Part shown: piece after piece, positions 43,516-51,314 of the stretch | Layout of the letters: every line of letters starts with the position of its first letter | Position numbering within the stretch: the first letter of the stretch is position 1 | DNA from: Chryseobacterium sp. 52 | GTDB lineage: Bacteria; Bacteroidota; Bacteroidia; Flavobacteriales; Weeksellaceae | Direction: 5' to 3' | Assembly (NCBI RefSeq): GCF_002754245.1 | Contig: NZ_PEEX01000001.1 | Location: 4,568,001 to 4,632,000, forward strand | DNA length: 64,000 nucleotides | Translations under genes and position numbers: made by a program | The notes under the pieces: model-generated | What the model was told of the DNA's origin: nothing | Database searches by the model: none | Seen by the model: the letters and a program-made list of their open reading frames with translations, nothing else

Positions 43516-43536
43516 GGTGTTTTGTATGGCTGCAGA

Positions 43537-44580
43537 TTATCCCAATGTCCTGTTAATATCAAATCCTTCACTGGAAAATCCATAGTAATCTGAAGTTCCG
43601 CACCAGGGGCATTTATTGTATCCTTCTCCTTTCAGGCAATGAATTCCGCCACAAGAGCAGGTCGCTAACGCAATAGGATTGGCACAATGAGGACACGATG
43701 TTCCTCCCTGAAGTTCTTCAATGGAAATTTTAAGATTATTTTTCTGTGAAGAGGAAAGCCTTAAATATGCTTTTTCATCAATTTTATAGGCTCCATCCAG
43801 TCTGTAGTATCTTGTAGACATTCCCGGTATACTTGATTCGGCGAATGTTTTTTTGAATTTCATTAAATACAGTTTCTCTGTTTCTGAGCATTTACCGTTC
43901 AGAACAACAAAGTTATTATCCGGAAATCTCTGTTCCATTCCGGGATCTACTTTTTCCAGAATAATAGAATCAATTTTTGAAAGATTAATGCCTTCTTTAT
44001 TGGCTTCAGTAACACTCTGACTGGTTGTTTTAATGGAATCTGTCACCCATTTGAAAAATTCCTTATACGAGTTTTCATCAGAATTATTGAAAAGTAGAAC
44101 ATTGTCCGATAAAGTACCTAGCAGTTTATAGTTGGTATTCTCTCCAATAGATACGGCTATCGTATTGGATTTTCCGTGATACTTATTATTCCATCTTTCG
44201 ATGGCTTTTGTGGCATCATCGGTAGGAACACCATCGGTAAAAAGAAAAACGATAGGTTTCCAGTCGCCTTTTCTTTCGTAGGTTGTTTTCACAATATCCC
44301 TGTCTATACAGTCCATCACTTTAATAAGTCCCTGAGACAGCGATGTCCCGCTTCCGATCGGAATTTTAGGCGGATAAAAACTGATGATATCCTGCATTGG
44401 GGTAATCACTTCAGCTTCTCCGGCAAAACCTATAATGGAAATATAGACTGTTTCCAATGAATACGGATCTTTTTTCAATTCCCTGATGATATTGGCGATA
44501 CCTTCCTGTACCTGCTCAATAGGATCTCCAACCATAGATTCAGAGACATCAACTAAAAAATAAATGGGTAGTCTTCTCAT
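43537..44580 (-). CDS. TerY-type von Willebrand A protein with C-terminal zinc ribbon
   Basis: A 347-residue protein. The vWA domain covers residues ~1-200: MIDAS DVSES at 11-15 and FTDGVPTDD. A linker follows (MKFKKTFAESSIPG region). Residues ~300-340 carry Cys pairs (CPHC, CSC, CPWC) that fit one or two zinc ribbons, as in TerY-C proteins. The vWA domain probably binds partners through the metal site. It lies 20 bases after the second vWA gene and 21 bases before the phosphatase. Confidence 0.87.
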   Translation of the reverse strand: MRRLPIYFLVDVSESMVGDPIEQVQEGIANIIRELKKDPYSLETVYISIIGFAGEAEVITPMQDIISFYPPKIPIGSGTSLSQGLIKVMDCIDRDIVKTTYERKGDWKPIVFLFTDGVPTDDATKAIERWNNKYHGKSNTIAVSIGENTNYKLLGTLSDNVLLFNNSDENSYKEFFKWVTDSIKTTSQSVTEANKEGINLSKIDSIILEKVDPGMEQRFPDNNFVVLNGKCSETEKLYLMKFKKTFAESSIPGMSTRYYRLDGAYKIDEKAYLRLSSSQKNNLKISIEELQGGTSCPHCANPIALATCSCGGIHCLKGEGYNKCPWCGTSDYYGFSSEGFDINRTLG

Positions 44581-44600
44581 GATTTATAAAGACGAGTGAT

Positions 44601-45239
44601 TTAGATAATAATATTAAGTTCTGAAGGTGGCGGAGGCAGCGGTGTACTTTCTCCGGTTCCCTGTGATTTTCCTCCCATCGTGATTGAAGAGCTTACCCAT
44701 TTGAAAAATGAGGAAAGCGTTATCGCATCGGTGGTATCCAGTTTGACCACATGGTCTGTCAATTCTTTCAAAAACTGCTCATCAGCTTTAGGGCCTGCCG
44801 CACAACCTACTATAGCCCCAAATTCCAGCCCTCTGATCACCGGGATCATCTGTCTGTATTTCTGGATATCGGATGGTTTTCCGTCGGTAAATATGAACAG
44901 TAATGGTCTCCAGTCTTCTTTTTCTTCTGAAGAACCTTTGATCAGCTCTTTTTTAACCAATTCAGAAACCATCTCCAATGCTGCGCCGGTGTGGGTAGGC
45001 CCACTGTCCGGACAGGTAATTTCCATAGGGTAAAAACTGGCAAGATCAGTCAGTGGAATGATATTTTTAACTTCACGGTCAAAGGTAATCACACTGAGAT
45101 GAAGGCTGTCCATTGCCTGAGGATCTGCCCGGAGCATGCTTATCAGCCCGTTAAATCCATTATTTAATGCCTGGATAGGTTCTCCGTTCATAGAACCTGA
45201 AGTATCCAGTAAAAAGTATGCTAATAATCTCCTGCTCAT
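44601..45239 (-). CDS. TerY-type von Willebrand A protein
   Basis: A 212-residue single vWA domain with MIDAS FLLDTSGSMNG (D-T-S-G-S) and FTDGKPSD. Compared with its neighbour it lacks the zinc-ribbon tail; it ends in a Pro-rich segment (STPLPPPPSELN). TerY proteins are chaperone-like partners of TerD in tellurite/stress systems. It is the first gene after the internal hairpin at 45261-45299. Confidence 0.88.
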   Translation of the reverse strand: MSRRLLAYFLLDTSGSMNGEPIQALNNGFNGLISMLRADPQAMDSLHLSVITFDREVKNIIPLTDLASFYPMEITCPDSGPTHTGAALEMVSELVKKELIKGSSEEKEDWRPLLFIFTDGKPSDIQKYRQMIPVIRGLEFGAIVGCAAGPKADEQFLKELTDHVVKLDTTDAITLSSFFKWVSSSITMGGKSQGTGESTPLPPPPSELNIII

Positions 45240-45260
45240 GGTAAGACAATATTAATTCTG

Positions 45261-45299
45261 AAGCCAGGCGCGGAAGTTTTCAACTTCCGCGCCTGGCTT
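45261..45299 (-). repeat. Perfect 18-bp-arm hairpin inside the ter operon
   Basis: AAGCCAGGCGCGGAAGTT, loop TTC, AACTTCCGCGCCTGGCTT. It is GC-rich in AT-rich surroundings and has no T run after it on the minus strand (only TTTT on the plus strand). It lies between the second terD and the vWA gene, so it could act as a partial terminator, RNA-processing site or mRNA stabiliser. Confidence 0.85.
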
Positions 45300-45322
45300 T
45301 TCAGTTAGATAAAAATTCAGGT

Positions 45323-45994
45323 TTAATTGCTGTATGTATACTGTTTCAGAATCTCAATAAAGTTATCTGTCTGGTGCGGATCTCCTATAGCACGGAATTT
45401 CCAGTCACCGTTATGGCGGTAAGCTTCGGCAAAAACCATAGCACATTTTCCGTTCATACTTGAATCTCCTGAAAGGCTGTATTTTGTAATTTCTTTTCCT
45501 TTGGCATCTACGGCTCTGATAAAGGCATTCTCTATCATTCCGAAATGCTGGTTATTCTGTTTTCCCTGATAAATGGTCACGAGAAATAATATTTTCTGAT
45601 AGCTTTCATCCAATTGATCAAGCTTCACAATGATCTGCTCATCATCTCCATCTCCTGCACCGGTTCTGTTATCTCCTGTTAACCATATTTTCCCGCTTGG
45701 GTGCTGCATAGAATTGAAGAAAACGACATCACCCTGATAAAGCGCAATCTGTCTTCCTTCGTTGGTCTGTACTGTTTTCCCCAGATTGGCAACTTTACCG
45801 TTTCCATCTAAAAGAAATGCTACTGCATCAAGATCATATTCTGCTTCTTTACTGAACAGTTTCCCAAAGAAACCGCCCTGCTTTCTTACATCCCACCCTA
45901 AACCGATCGTTACTTGTGAAAGATCGTAAACACTTTCTCCACGGTCATTTTTTCTTAAATCAATCGTCTGACCTTTCTGTAAATTAATTGCCAT
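45323..45994 (-). CDS. TerD-family protein (longer form)
   Basis: A 223-residue cytoplasmic calcium-binding beta protein. TerD signatures: N-terminal INLQKGQTIDLRK, GLGWD, a long insertion (KLFSKEAEYDLDA) and DNRTGAGDGDDEQI, the acidic calcium loop, then MIENAFIRAVDAKGKEI and GDWKFRAIGD. Relatives confer tellurite, phage or stress resistance and may assemble as membrane-linked complexes. Its N terminus repeats the first seven residues of the neighbouring terD (AINLQKGQ), suggesting tandem duplication and divergence. Confidence 0.9.
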   Translation of the reverse strand: MAINLQKGQTIDLRKNDRGESVYDLSQVTIGLGWDVRKQGGFFGKLFSKEAEYDLDAVAFLLDGNGKVANLGKTVQTNEGRQIALYQGDVVFFNSMQHPSGKIWLTGDNRTGAGDGDDEQIIVKLDQLDESYQKILFLVTIYQGKQNNQHFGMIENAFIRAVDAKGKEITKYSLSGDSSMNGKCAMVFAEAYRHNGDWKFRAIGDPHQTDNFIEILKQYTYSN

Positions 45995-46023
45995 AGTTAT
46001 AGTTTTGTGTATTTGAAATATAA

Positions 46024-46599
46024 TTATTTAATGATCTGTCCTTTATAATATTTTTCCAGGAAGAAAGCCAGGTCTGCTCTGTAGCCTATTCCTGATGCTT
46101 CAAATTTCCAGCTTCCGCTTTTTTTGTATAATCTTCCGAATTCTACGCCTGTTTCAATAGAGAAATCCTCATCCAGCTCATATTTTGCGATCTCCTGGTT
46201 GGTACTGTTATCAACAATTCTGATGTATGAATTTCTGACCTGTCCGAAGTTCTGCTTTCTTCTTTCAAAATCTTCTATAGTAACTACAAAAAGAATCTCT
46301 TCAGCTCTAGGATCTACTTTTTCAAGATCGACAATAATTGCTTCATCATCATCGCCATCACTGTTTTTACCACTTGGATCATCTCCTGTATGAGTTAGTG
46401 CGCCATCGGGAGACTGCAGGTTATTATAAAAAACAAAGCAGTCTTCATTTACTAATTTTCTGTCGGAATCAATCATGATGGCAGAAGCATCCAGATCGAA
46501 GTCAAAACCTGTCCCTTCATTCGGGTCCCAGCCCAAGCCTATCGTCATTTTTGTCAGTCCTATCTCGATCTTTTGTCCTTTCTGTAAATTAATTGCCAT
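46024..46599 (-). CDS. terD: TerD-family protein (canonical form)
   Basis: A 191-residue protein of the usual TerD length. GLGWDPNEGTGFDFDLDAS with two Asp-rich loops, DCFVFYNN, SPDGALTHTGDD, and DGDDDEAIIVDL carry the expected calcium ligands. The C terminus (GSWKFEASGIGYR) matches TerD. It is the first gene of the six-gene operon and lies 29 bases upstream of the second terD. Confidence 0.95.
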   Translation of the reverse strand: MAINLQKGQKIEIGLTKMTIGLGWDPNEGTGFDFDLDASAIMIDSDRKLVNEDCFVFYNNLQSPDGALTHTGDDPSGKNSDGDDDEAIIVDLEKVDPRAEEILFVVTIEDFERRKQNFGQVRNSYIRIVDNSTNQEIAKYELDEDFSIETGVEFGRLYKKSGSWKFEASGIGYRADLAFFLEKYYKGQIIK

Positions 46600-46656
46600 A
46601 GTGTTTTAGATTATTAATTATTTTTTGTTTAAGATAAATTTGATTTGTGAATTGAC

Positions 46657-46664
46657 CAAATTTA
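46657..46664 (-). promoter_or_regulatory. Candidate -7 element of the ter operon
   Basis: TAAATTTG on the minus strand, 58 bases before the terD start. No TTG at the expected -33 distance was found. Confidence 0.4.
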
Positions 46665-46865
46665 TTGATAAAAAAATAAATAGCATACCGTAATGTTCAA
46701 TTTTAATAGGGTTTTAACATTAGGTAATGGAATCAAAAAGTTCCTCCAAAGTTTGATTTATTTTTAAACTCTTAAGGCAAGATGAAAAGACCAGCGTCCC
46801 TTGAATGTTTTTTTAATTTAATCCTAAAAAATAATTCCTTATTGTTAAGATTTCAACATAAAAAA

Positions 46866-46887
46866 AGTCCAATTTAAAAATTGGACT
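46866..46887 (-). terminator. Intrinsic terminator after the flippase-like gene
   Basis: AGTCCAATTT-AA-AAATTGGACT, a perfect 10-bp stem, is followed on the minus strand by a run of T. It lies just after the UPF0104-type gene. Confidence 0.8.
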
Positions 46888-46914
46888 GGTATGAATTTAA
46901 AAGTTATTGTAAAA

Positions 46915-47943
46915 TTAATTGTTGATTTCCTGATCGGAAACTGCTTTTTCTCTTGCTTTAGCCAGCATAGGAATAGAAATAAGTCCCATTACCAGCATAA
47001 TTGTGATTTGTAATGGAAGAGAAATGAAAGAATATGTCAGTCCCATTTCACCTCCCAATTCAGCACTTTTCCCCATTGAAATGAAGAGCGCCATAAATCC
47101 GAACTTCATGGCCAGGTTAAAAGCCCCGATCCCGCCACTGGCAGGAATGATCATTCCCAGTGTACCGACAACGATGATGAAAAAGCCGTCCGCTATGGTG
47201 AAATTCGAGGTTTCAGGAAGGGCAAAGCATACGAGGTAAGCCGCAAAGTAGTATGAAATCCATATTCCTAATGTATATAGAATGAATTTCCCTTTTTCTT
47301 TTAGTTTAAATATTGTCGCCAGACCTTCGAAAATTCCGTCAATAAAATTCACAACTTTACCAAAAAAAGGAACACCTACAAGTCTTTTTCTAAACACAAA
47401 AAACAAAATAGTTCCTGTTGCCAGTATGAAAAGAACAAGTAAAATCTTATTGGGATTAATATTAACGCCTGAGTTTTCATAAAAGGACAAAATTGCTTCA
47501 TATTTGAATAGCAGCGTCAGTCCCAGAAATCCCATCATACAGATAAGGTCTACCACTCTTTCCAGAATAATGGTCCCGAAAGATTTATCTACCGGAACTT
47601 TCTCTACTCCATATAAAGCTGTAGCCCTTGCTACTTCGCCACTGCGGGGAATGGTAAGATTCATCAGGTATCCAAAAGATATGGACCAGAATGAATTTGA
47701 ATTAGAAATTTTATGTCCCATGGGCTCCAGCATCAGATTCCAGCGTATAGCCCTAAACCAATAAGCCAGGATACCAAAAACAGAAGCAAACAGTACCCAG
47801 AGATAATTAGCTTTTGCCAAAGATGCCTGGATAACCTTAAAATCAAGCCCTTTTAAGGCGAGCCATAAAAAAAAGCCTGCAAAAGCAAGCGATATTACTA
47901 TTGTTAGTATTGATTTTAAAGGGTTCTTTGATTTTTTCTCCAT
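46915..47943 (-). CDS. Lysylphosphatidylglycerol synthetase/flippase-like membrane protein (UPF0104)
   Basis: A 342-residue protein with about eight hydrophobic segments. UPF0104/LPG_synthase_TM features: FRAIRWNLMLEPMGHKI, SFGYLMNLTIPRSGEVARA (family: N...P.R.GE..R), and GIGAFNLAMKFGF near the C terminus. These proteins move lipid head-group products across the membrane in some systems; here no synthetase domain is attached. It lies 3 bases after panD, in one transcript. Confidence 0.85.
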   Translation of the reverse strand: MEKKSKNPLKSILTIVISLAFAGFFLWLALKGLDFKVIQASLAKANYLWVLFASVFGILAYWFRAIRWNLMLEPMGHKISNSNSFWSISFGYLMNLTIPRSGEVARATALYGVEKVPVDKSFGTIILERVVDLICMMGFLGLTLLFKYEAILSFYENSGVNINPNKILLVLFILATGTILFFVFRKRLVGVPFFGKVVNFIDGIFEGLATIFKLKEKGKFILYTLGIWISYYFAAYLVCFALPETSNFTIADGFFIIVVGTLGMIIPASGGIGAFNLAMKFGFMALFISMGKSAELGGEMGLTYSFISLPLQITIMLVMGLISIPMLAKAREKAVSDQEINN

Positions 47944-47946
47944 GGA

Positions 47947-48297
47947 TCAGGTCAAAAGATTTGTTTTTTCATCCGGGAAGACGATCTTCGGCTGGAAGAC
48001 TTTTGCTTCTTCGGGAGTCATCTGCGCATAAGCAATAATGATAATGATATCATCTCTCTGCACTTTTCTTGCTGCAGGCCCGTTCAGACATACTTCTCCT
48101 GATTTTCTTTTCCCTTTGATGACATACGTATCAAAACGTTCCCCATTATTCACATTAACGATATAGACCCTTTCTCCCACTACCAAACCAGCAGCTTCTA
48201 TAAGATCTTCGTCGATCGTTATACTCCCAATATAATTAAGGTCTGAGGCCGTAACCCTTACCCTATGAATCTTAGACTTGAAAACTTCTATTAACAT
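47947..48297 (-). CDS. panD: Aspartate 1-decarboxylase
   Basis: A 116-residue pyruvoyl enzyme that makes beta-alanine for pantothenate. The self-cleavage site Gly24-Ser25 is in [11 protein letters not shown], and the conserved catalytic residues lie in [20 protein letters not shown] and CLNGPAARK. Length is in the usual range. The gene starts four bases after TAAATTTG, so the mRNA may lack a leader. panD and the lipid-flippase gene form one operon. Confidence 0.96.
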   Translation of the reverse strand: MLIEVFKSKIHRVRVTASDLNYIGSITIDEDLIEAAGLVVGERVYIVNVNNGERFDTYVIKGKRKSGEVCLNGPAARKVQRDDIIIIIAYAQMTPEEAKVFQPKIVFPDEKTNLLT

Positions 48298-48301
48298 ACT
48301 G

Positions 48302-48309
48302 CAAATTTA
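48302..48309 (-). promoter_or_regulatory. Promoter -7 element abutting panD start
   Basis: TAAATTTG-CAGT-ATG on the minus strand: the same element, gap and even the same CAGT as at the nitroreductase gene. Predicts transcription starting at the panD ATG. Confidence 0.55.
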
Positions 48310-48631
48310 TTAATAAAAATTTATAAATCGGACTTTTGAAATCATTTTAAAACACCCACAAACCCAGCCATTTAATTTTATATTACACAAGTTTTCAGAA
48401 CATTATTTATAAAATCAGCAAACATATCAATAAAAATATTAATAGTTTATATGAAATTCAGGATTTAATAAATACACAAAATAATATTAAATTTTTGCTA
48501 AAGTCAATACTCATAAGCATTTGGCATGATTTTAGTGGGCCGTAACGTAGATTTTACGTGAAAAGTGAAATTATCATATTTTAACTGTTTTCCCTGAAAA
48601 GCAAAAAAATTTTATAAGTTTTAATAAAATA

Positions 48632-48662
48632 ATTGCACAATTAGAAAATAGTATTATATTTG
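48632..48662 (+). promoter_or_regulatory. Consensus promoter of the HU gene
   Basis: ATTG (48632-48635), 19 bases, TATATTTG (48655-48662): a textbook Bacteroidetes promoter. The HU ATG is 34 bases further on. Confidence 0.75.
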
Positions 48663-48695
48663 CTATAATTACGAACTAACTTAATATTAAAAATT

Positions 48696-48986
48696 ATGAA
48701 CAAGTCTGAATTAATCGACGCAATCGCAAAAGATGCAGGAATCACTAAAGTTGCAGCTAAAGCTGCTTTAGAATCATTCATTGGTAATGTAACTACTACT
48801 CTAAAGAAAAAAGACGGAAAAGTTTCTTTAGTAGGATTCGGTACTTTCTCAGTAGCTGAGAGAGCTGCGAGACAAGGTATCAACCCTGCCACTAAAAAAC
48901 CAATTAAAATTGCTGCTAAAAAAGTTGCTAAATTTAAAGCGGGAGCTGATTTATCAAATGCAGTTTCTGGCGTTAAGAAAAAATAA
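48696..48986 (+). CDS. HU-family DNA-binding protein
   Basis: A 96-residue histone-like nucleoid protein that bends DNA. N-terminal MNKSELIDAIAKDAGITKVAAKAAL, VGFGTFSVAERAARQGINPATKK (the DNA-minor-groove arm with R/G-x-NP) and a Lys-rich C terminus (KFKAGADLSNAVS) are all present. Slightly longer than the 90-residue norm because of the basic tail. It has a consensus promoter and a strong terminator. Confidence 0.97.
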   Translation: MNKSELIDAIAKDAGITKVAAKAALESFIGNVTTTLKKKDGKVSLVGFGTFSVAERAARQGINPATKKPIKIAAKKVAKFKAGADLSNAVSGVKKK

Positions 48987-49009
48987 TCATTCAGATTAAA
49001 AAATTCAAA

Positions 49010-49043
49010 GGCTGTTTCTCAGGAAGCAGTCTTTTTTTTTTTT
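49010..49043 (+). terminator. Intrinsic terminator of the HU gene
   Basis: A stem GGCTGTTTC-TCAG-GGAAGCAGTC (with two G-U pairs), followed by twelve T. Confidence 0.8.
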
Positions 49044-49119
49044 GTGCTTTTCACCTTGAAATGATGCGAATCAAAATATCAAAATCATTTCCTTTTTTTC
49101 TTGATAATTTTCAGGTTTT

Positions 49120-49172
49120 GGCTAAAGCCGCTGATAATACCTATACATATTGAAAGCGGGCTAAAGCCCGCT
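49120..49172. repeat. Pair of palindromes GGCTAAAGCC (REP-like)
   Basis: GGC-TAAA-GCC at 49120-49129 and the larger AGCGGGC-TAAA-GCCCGCT at 49155-49172, both with the same TAAA loop, 25 bases apart in an intergenic region. Two related palindromes close together resemble REP/BIME-type dispersed repeats. Dispersal elsewhere in the genome cannot be checked from this window. Confidence 0.5.
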
Positions 49173-49330
49173 CCTATTGAATTTTAAATGATATTTTTCC
49201 AGATAGAAAATCAGATACAATCAGATCAACGTCTCTTTGAATTCGAAAGGCTGCAAAGTTCAATTTTCTTAACACAACTCCCAACACTGGTCTTCTAACT
49301 CCTAATTTCTAGCATCTAATTTCTGTTCTT

Positions 49331-49972
49331 TTACGGTGCCAGTCGGGAGATCTTCCAGTCCAGATCTTCCAGCTGATAAATAATCCTGTCATGAAGGCGG
49401 TTTGGTCTTCCCTGCCAGAATTCAATTTCATAAGGTCTTGCAATATATCCACCCCAATTGGAAGGTCTTGGTACTTCAGTATCTTCGTATTTTTTTTCAA
49501 GATCTTTCAGCTTTTCTTCCAAAAACTCTTTGTTGGGGATTACCTGACTCTGGGGCGAAACAGCTGCTCCCAACTGACTTCCTTTAGGTCTTGAATGGAA
49601 ATAGCCATCACTGAGGTTTTCAGCAATTCTTTCAAGGTTGGCTTTAATAATAATCTGACGTTCCATATTCGGCCAGAAAAAATGAAGGCAGGCTTTATGT
49701 GTACTTTCTATTGCTTTCCCTTTTCTGCTGCTGTAGTTGGTATAGAAAATAAACCCTTCATAGGTATACTCTTTCAGCAGCACCATCCTGGTCCTTGGAC
49801 ATCCGTCTTCTTCTACTGTAGAAACAGCCATGGCATTGGCTTCAGAGACTGCCGGACTCTCGCTGGCATCCAGAAACCAGTCCCGAAACTGCTCAATAGG
49901 GTTTTGTTTTATCTCACTTTCAATAAGTTGGGATTTCTCATACACTTTTCTTTTGTCGTGCAGGTTTTCCAT
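49331..49972 (-). CDS. pdxH: Pyridoxamine 5'-phosphate oxidase
   Basis: A 213-residue FMN enzyme that makes pyridoxal 5'-phosphate, cofactor of both aminotransferases nearby. Family features: PIEQFRDWFLDA, GCPRTRMVLLKEYTYEGFIFYTNYSSRKGK, RQIIIKANLERI, YFHSRPKGSQLGAAVSPQSQ and the C-terminal EFWQGRPNRLHDR (family W.G...RlHdR). Complete length. Confidence 0.96.
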   Translation of the reverse strand: MENLHDKRKVYEKSQLIESEIKQNPIEQFRDWFLDASESPAVSEANAMAVSTVEEDGCPRTRMVLLKEYTYEGFIFYTNYSSRKGKAIESTHKACLHFFWPNMERQIIIKANLERIAENLSDGYFHSRPKGSQLGAAVSPQSQVIPNKEFLEEKLKDLEKKYEDTEVPRPSNWGGYIARPYEIEFWQGRPNRLHDRIIYQLEDLDWKISRLAP

Positions 49973-49996
49973 AAATATTTTTTATTAAATTTGAGT

Positions 49997-50545
49997 ATGA
50001 ATTACTCATACAAAGGTAAAATATTAATTTCCACACCTGACATTTCCGGCGATATTTTTTCGAGATCGGTTGTACTGATTGTCGAGCATAATGAAAGTGG
50101 TGCATTTGGTTTGATATTAAACAAAAAGAACAGCCAGATGAGTAATAAGTTCAAAAACTTTTTTGATTTTAAAATAGAGGTCTATGATGGCGGGCCGGTG
50201 GAGAATGACAAAGTCTTCTTTATTGTTAAAGAAAAGAAGGTGACTGAGATCTATTCTGAGATCAATAAGGACTTCTATATTACAGAAGACATTGAAAGCA
50301 TCATCAGCGCTGTCCTTAATAAGGAACTGGACATCCATGATGTGAAAATATTTTCAGGCTACTCAGGATGGGCTGCTGAGCAGCTGAATGACGAGGTAGA
50401 GAGAAAGATGTGGACGGTAGTGGACGTTTATAATTTAGACTACACGCTTCCCAACGATCATACCCTTTGGAAATCTATTATGCAGAATCTTGGTGGAGAA
50501 TATCTGCTGTGGGCCAATTCACCTGAGGACATCTCACTTAACTAA
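49997..50545 (+). CDS. YqgE/AlgH family protein
   Basis: A 182-residue protein; the ATG at 49997 (MNYSYKGKILISTPDI) is chosen because a longer in-frame extension overlaps pdxH antisense. Family features: the first strand ILISTPDISGDIFSRSVVLIVEHNESGAFGLILNK, YDGGPVEND and a C-terminal FSGYSGWAAEQLNDEV with the GY.GW motif. YqgE proteins are widespread with no firm function. It is followed on the same strand by an amidase. Confidence 0.93.
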   Translation: MNYSYKGKILISTPDISGDIFSRSVVLIVEHNESGAFGLILNKKNSQMSNKFKNFFDFKIEVYDGGPVENDKVFFIVKEKKVTEIYSEINKDFYITEDIESIISAVLNKELDIHDVKIFSGYSGWAAEQLNDEVERKMWTVVDVYNLDYTLPNDHTLWKSIMQNLGGEYLLWANSPEDISLN

Positions 50546-50652
50546 CTGAATTCCTTCCTAATACATGAGGAAAACATTAACAAACTTTAAGATTATGTTA
50601 ACCAATTTTAAAGAAAGAATTTCCGTTATTTGAGAAACCAAAAACCACTCCC

Positions 50653-51234
50653 ATGAGAGCAATCAAATTACTTGCGTTAACAGCCTTTGCTACTTCATTT
50701 TTATCCTTTACCCCAATCCATAAAAAATATATTGTTATAGATGCCGGACATGGTGGAAATGATACGGGAAGTGTTTACGAAAAATTTTCAGAGAAAGAGA
50801 TTACCGTAAATATTGCTAAAGAGATTAAAAAACTGAATGAAAGCCAGGATCACTATGAAGTTATTTTGACCAGAGATTCTGACGCTTATCCCACTCTTCA
50901 GGAGCGAACAGCTATGATTAATAAGCTGAATCCGGAAATGGTTATCTCTCTTCATGTGAACAGAAATCCTGAGAAGGAAACTTCAAACCAGGGTACCGAA
51001 GTCTATATTCAGAATACTGAAAACTCTAAAAAGCTTGCCGAAAAAATTTCTAAGAAATTTGATGTGCAAAAAATCGAGGAACGTAATCTCCATATGCTAA
51101 GGGAAACAAAAGCTCCTGCCGTTTTGGTAGAACTTGGTTTTATTAACAATGCTAAGGACAGGGAGTATATGACCAGCGAAAAAGGACAGAAAGAAATCGC
51201 TCAAAAATTCACAGAGATCATTCGTGAATACTAA
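50653..51234 (+). CDS. N-acetylmuramoyl-L-alanine amidase (Amidase_3)
   Basis: A 193-residue zinc amidase that cuts the bond between MurNAc and L-alanine in peptidoglycan. Signal-like N terminus (TAFATSFLSFTP), zinc ligand His in IDAGHGGNDTG, Glu in KEITVNIAKEI, His in SLHVNRNP and the catalytic Glu in VLVELGFINN. It has no cell-wall-targeting repeats, so it may need a partner for localisation. It ends at a bidirectional terminator. Confidence 0.92.
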   Translation: MRAIKLLALTAFATSFLSFTPIHKKYIVIDAGHGGNDTGSVYEKFSEKEITVNIAKEIKKLNESQDHYEVILTRDSDAYPTLQERTAMINKLNPEMVISLHVNRNPEKETSNQGTEVYIQNTENSKKLAEKISKKFDVQKIEERNLHMLRETKAPAVLVELGFINNAKDREYMTSEKGQKEIAQKFTEIIREY

Positions 51235-51266
51235 ATAAAGAAACAATTTCTGATTAAATCAGAATA

Positions 51267-51309
51267 AAACCCGGTAAAGGACTTGGGTACTTTGTTGTTT
51301 ACCGGGTTT
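51267..51309. terminator. Bidirectional terminator between convergent genes
   Basis: AAACCCGGTAAA (51267-51278) and its exact inverse TTTACCGGGTTT (51298-51309) around a 19-base loop, between the amidase and the class IV aminotransferase-like gene. Confidence 0.7.
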
Positions 51310-51314
51310 GTCAA

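Larger units (their letters stand above)
46600..46914. other. 315-base region upstream of the ter operon
   Basis: AT-rich, with no reading frame. It contains the likely ter promoter (TAAATTTG on the minus strand at 46657-46664, no clear -33) and a terminator for the flanking gene at 46866-46887. Confidence 0.5.
48298..48695. other. 398-base divergent region between panD and the HU gene
   Basis: AT-rich; no reading frame. It holds the panD -7 element at its left end and the strong HU promoter at 48632-48662. Confidence 0.55.
48987..49330. other. 344-base gap between HU and pdxH
   Basis: Holds the HU terminator and the palindrome pair; the rest is AT-rich without a gene. Confidence 0.5.

Noticed and set aside
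44601..46599. Classical large ter locus (terZABCDEF)
   Set aside because: Only terD-like, vWA, PP2C and kinase genes are present; no terB, terC or terZ was found, so the TerY-P name is used instead.
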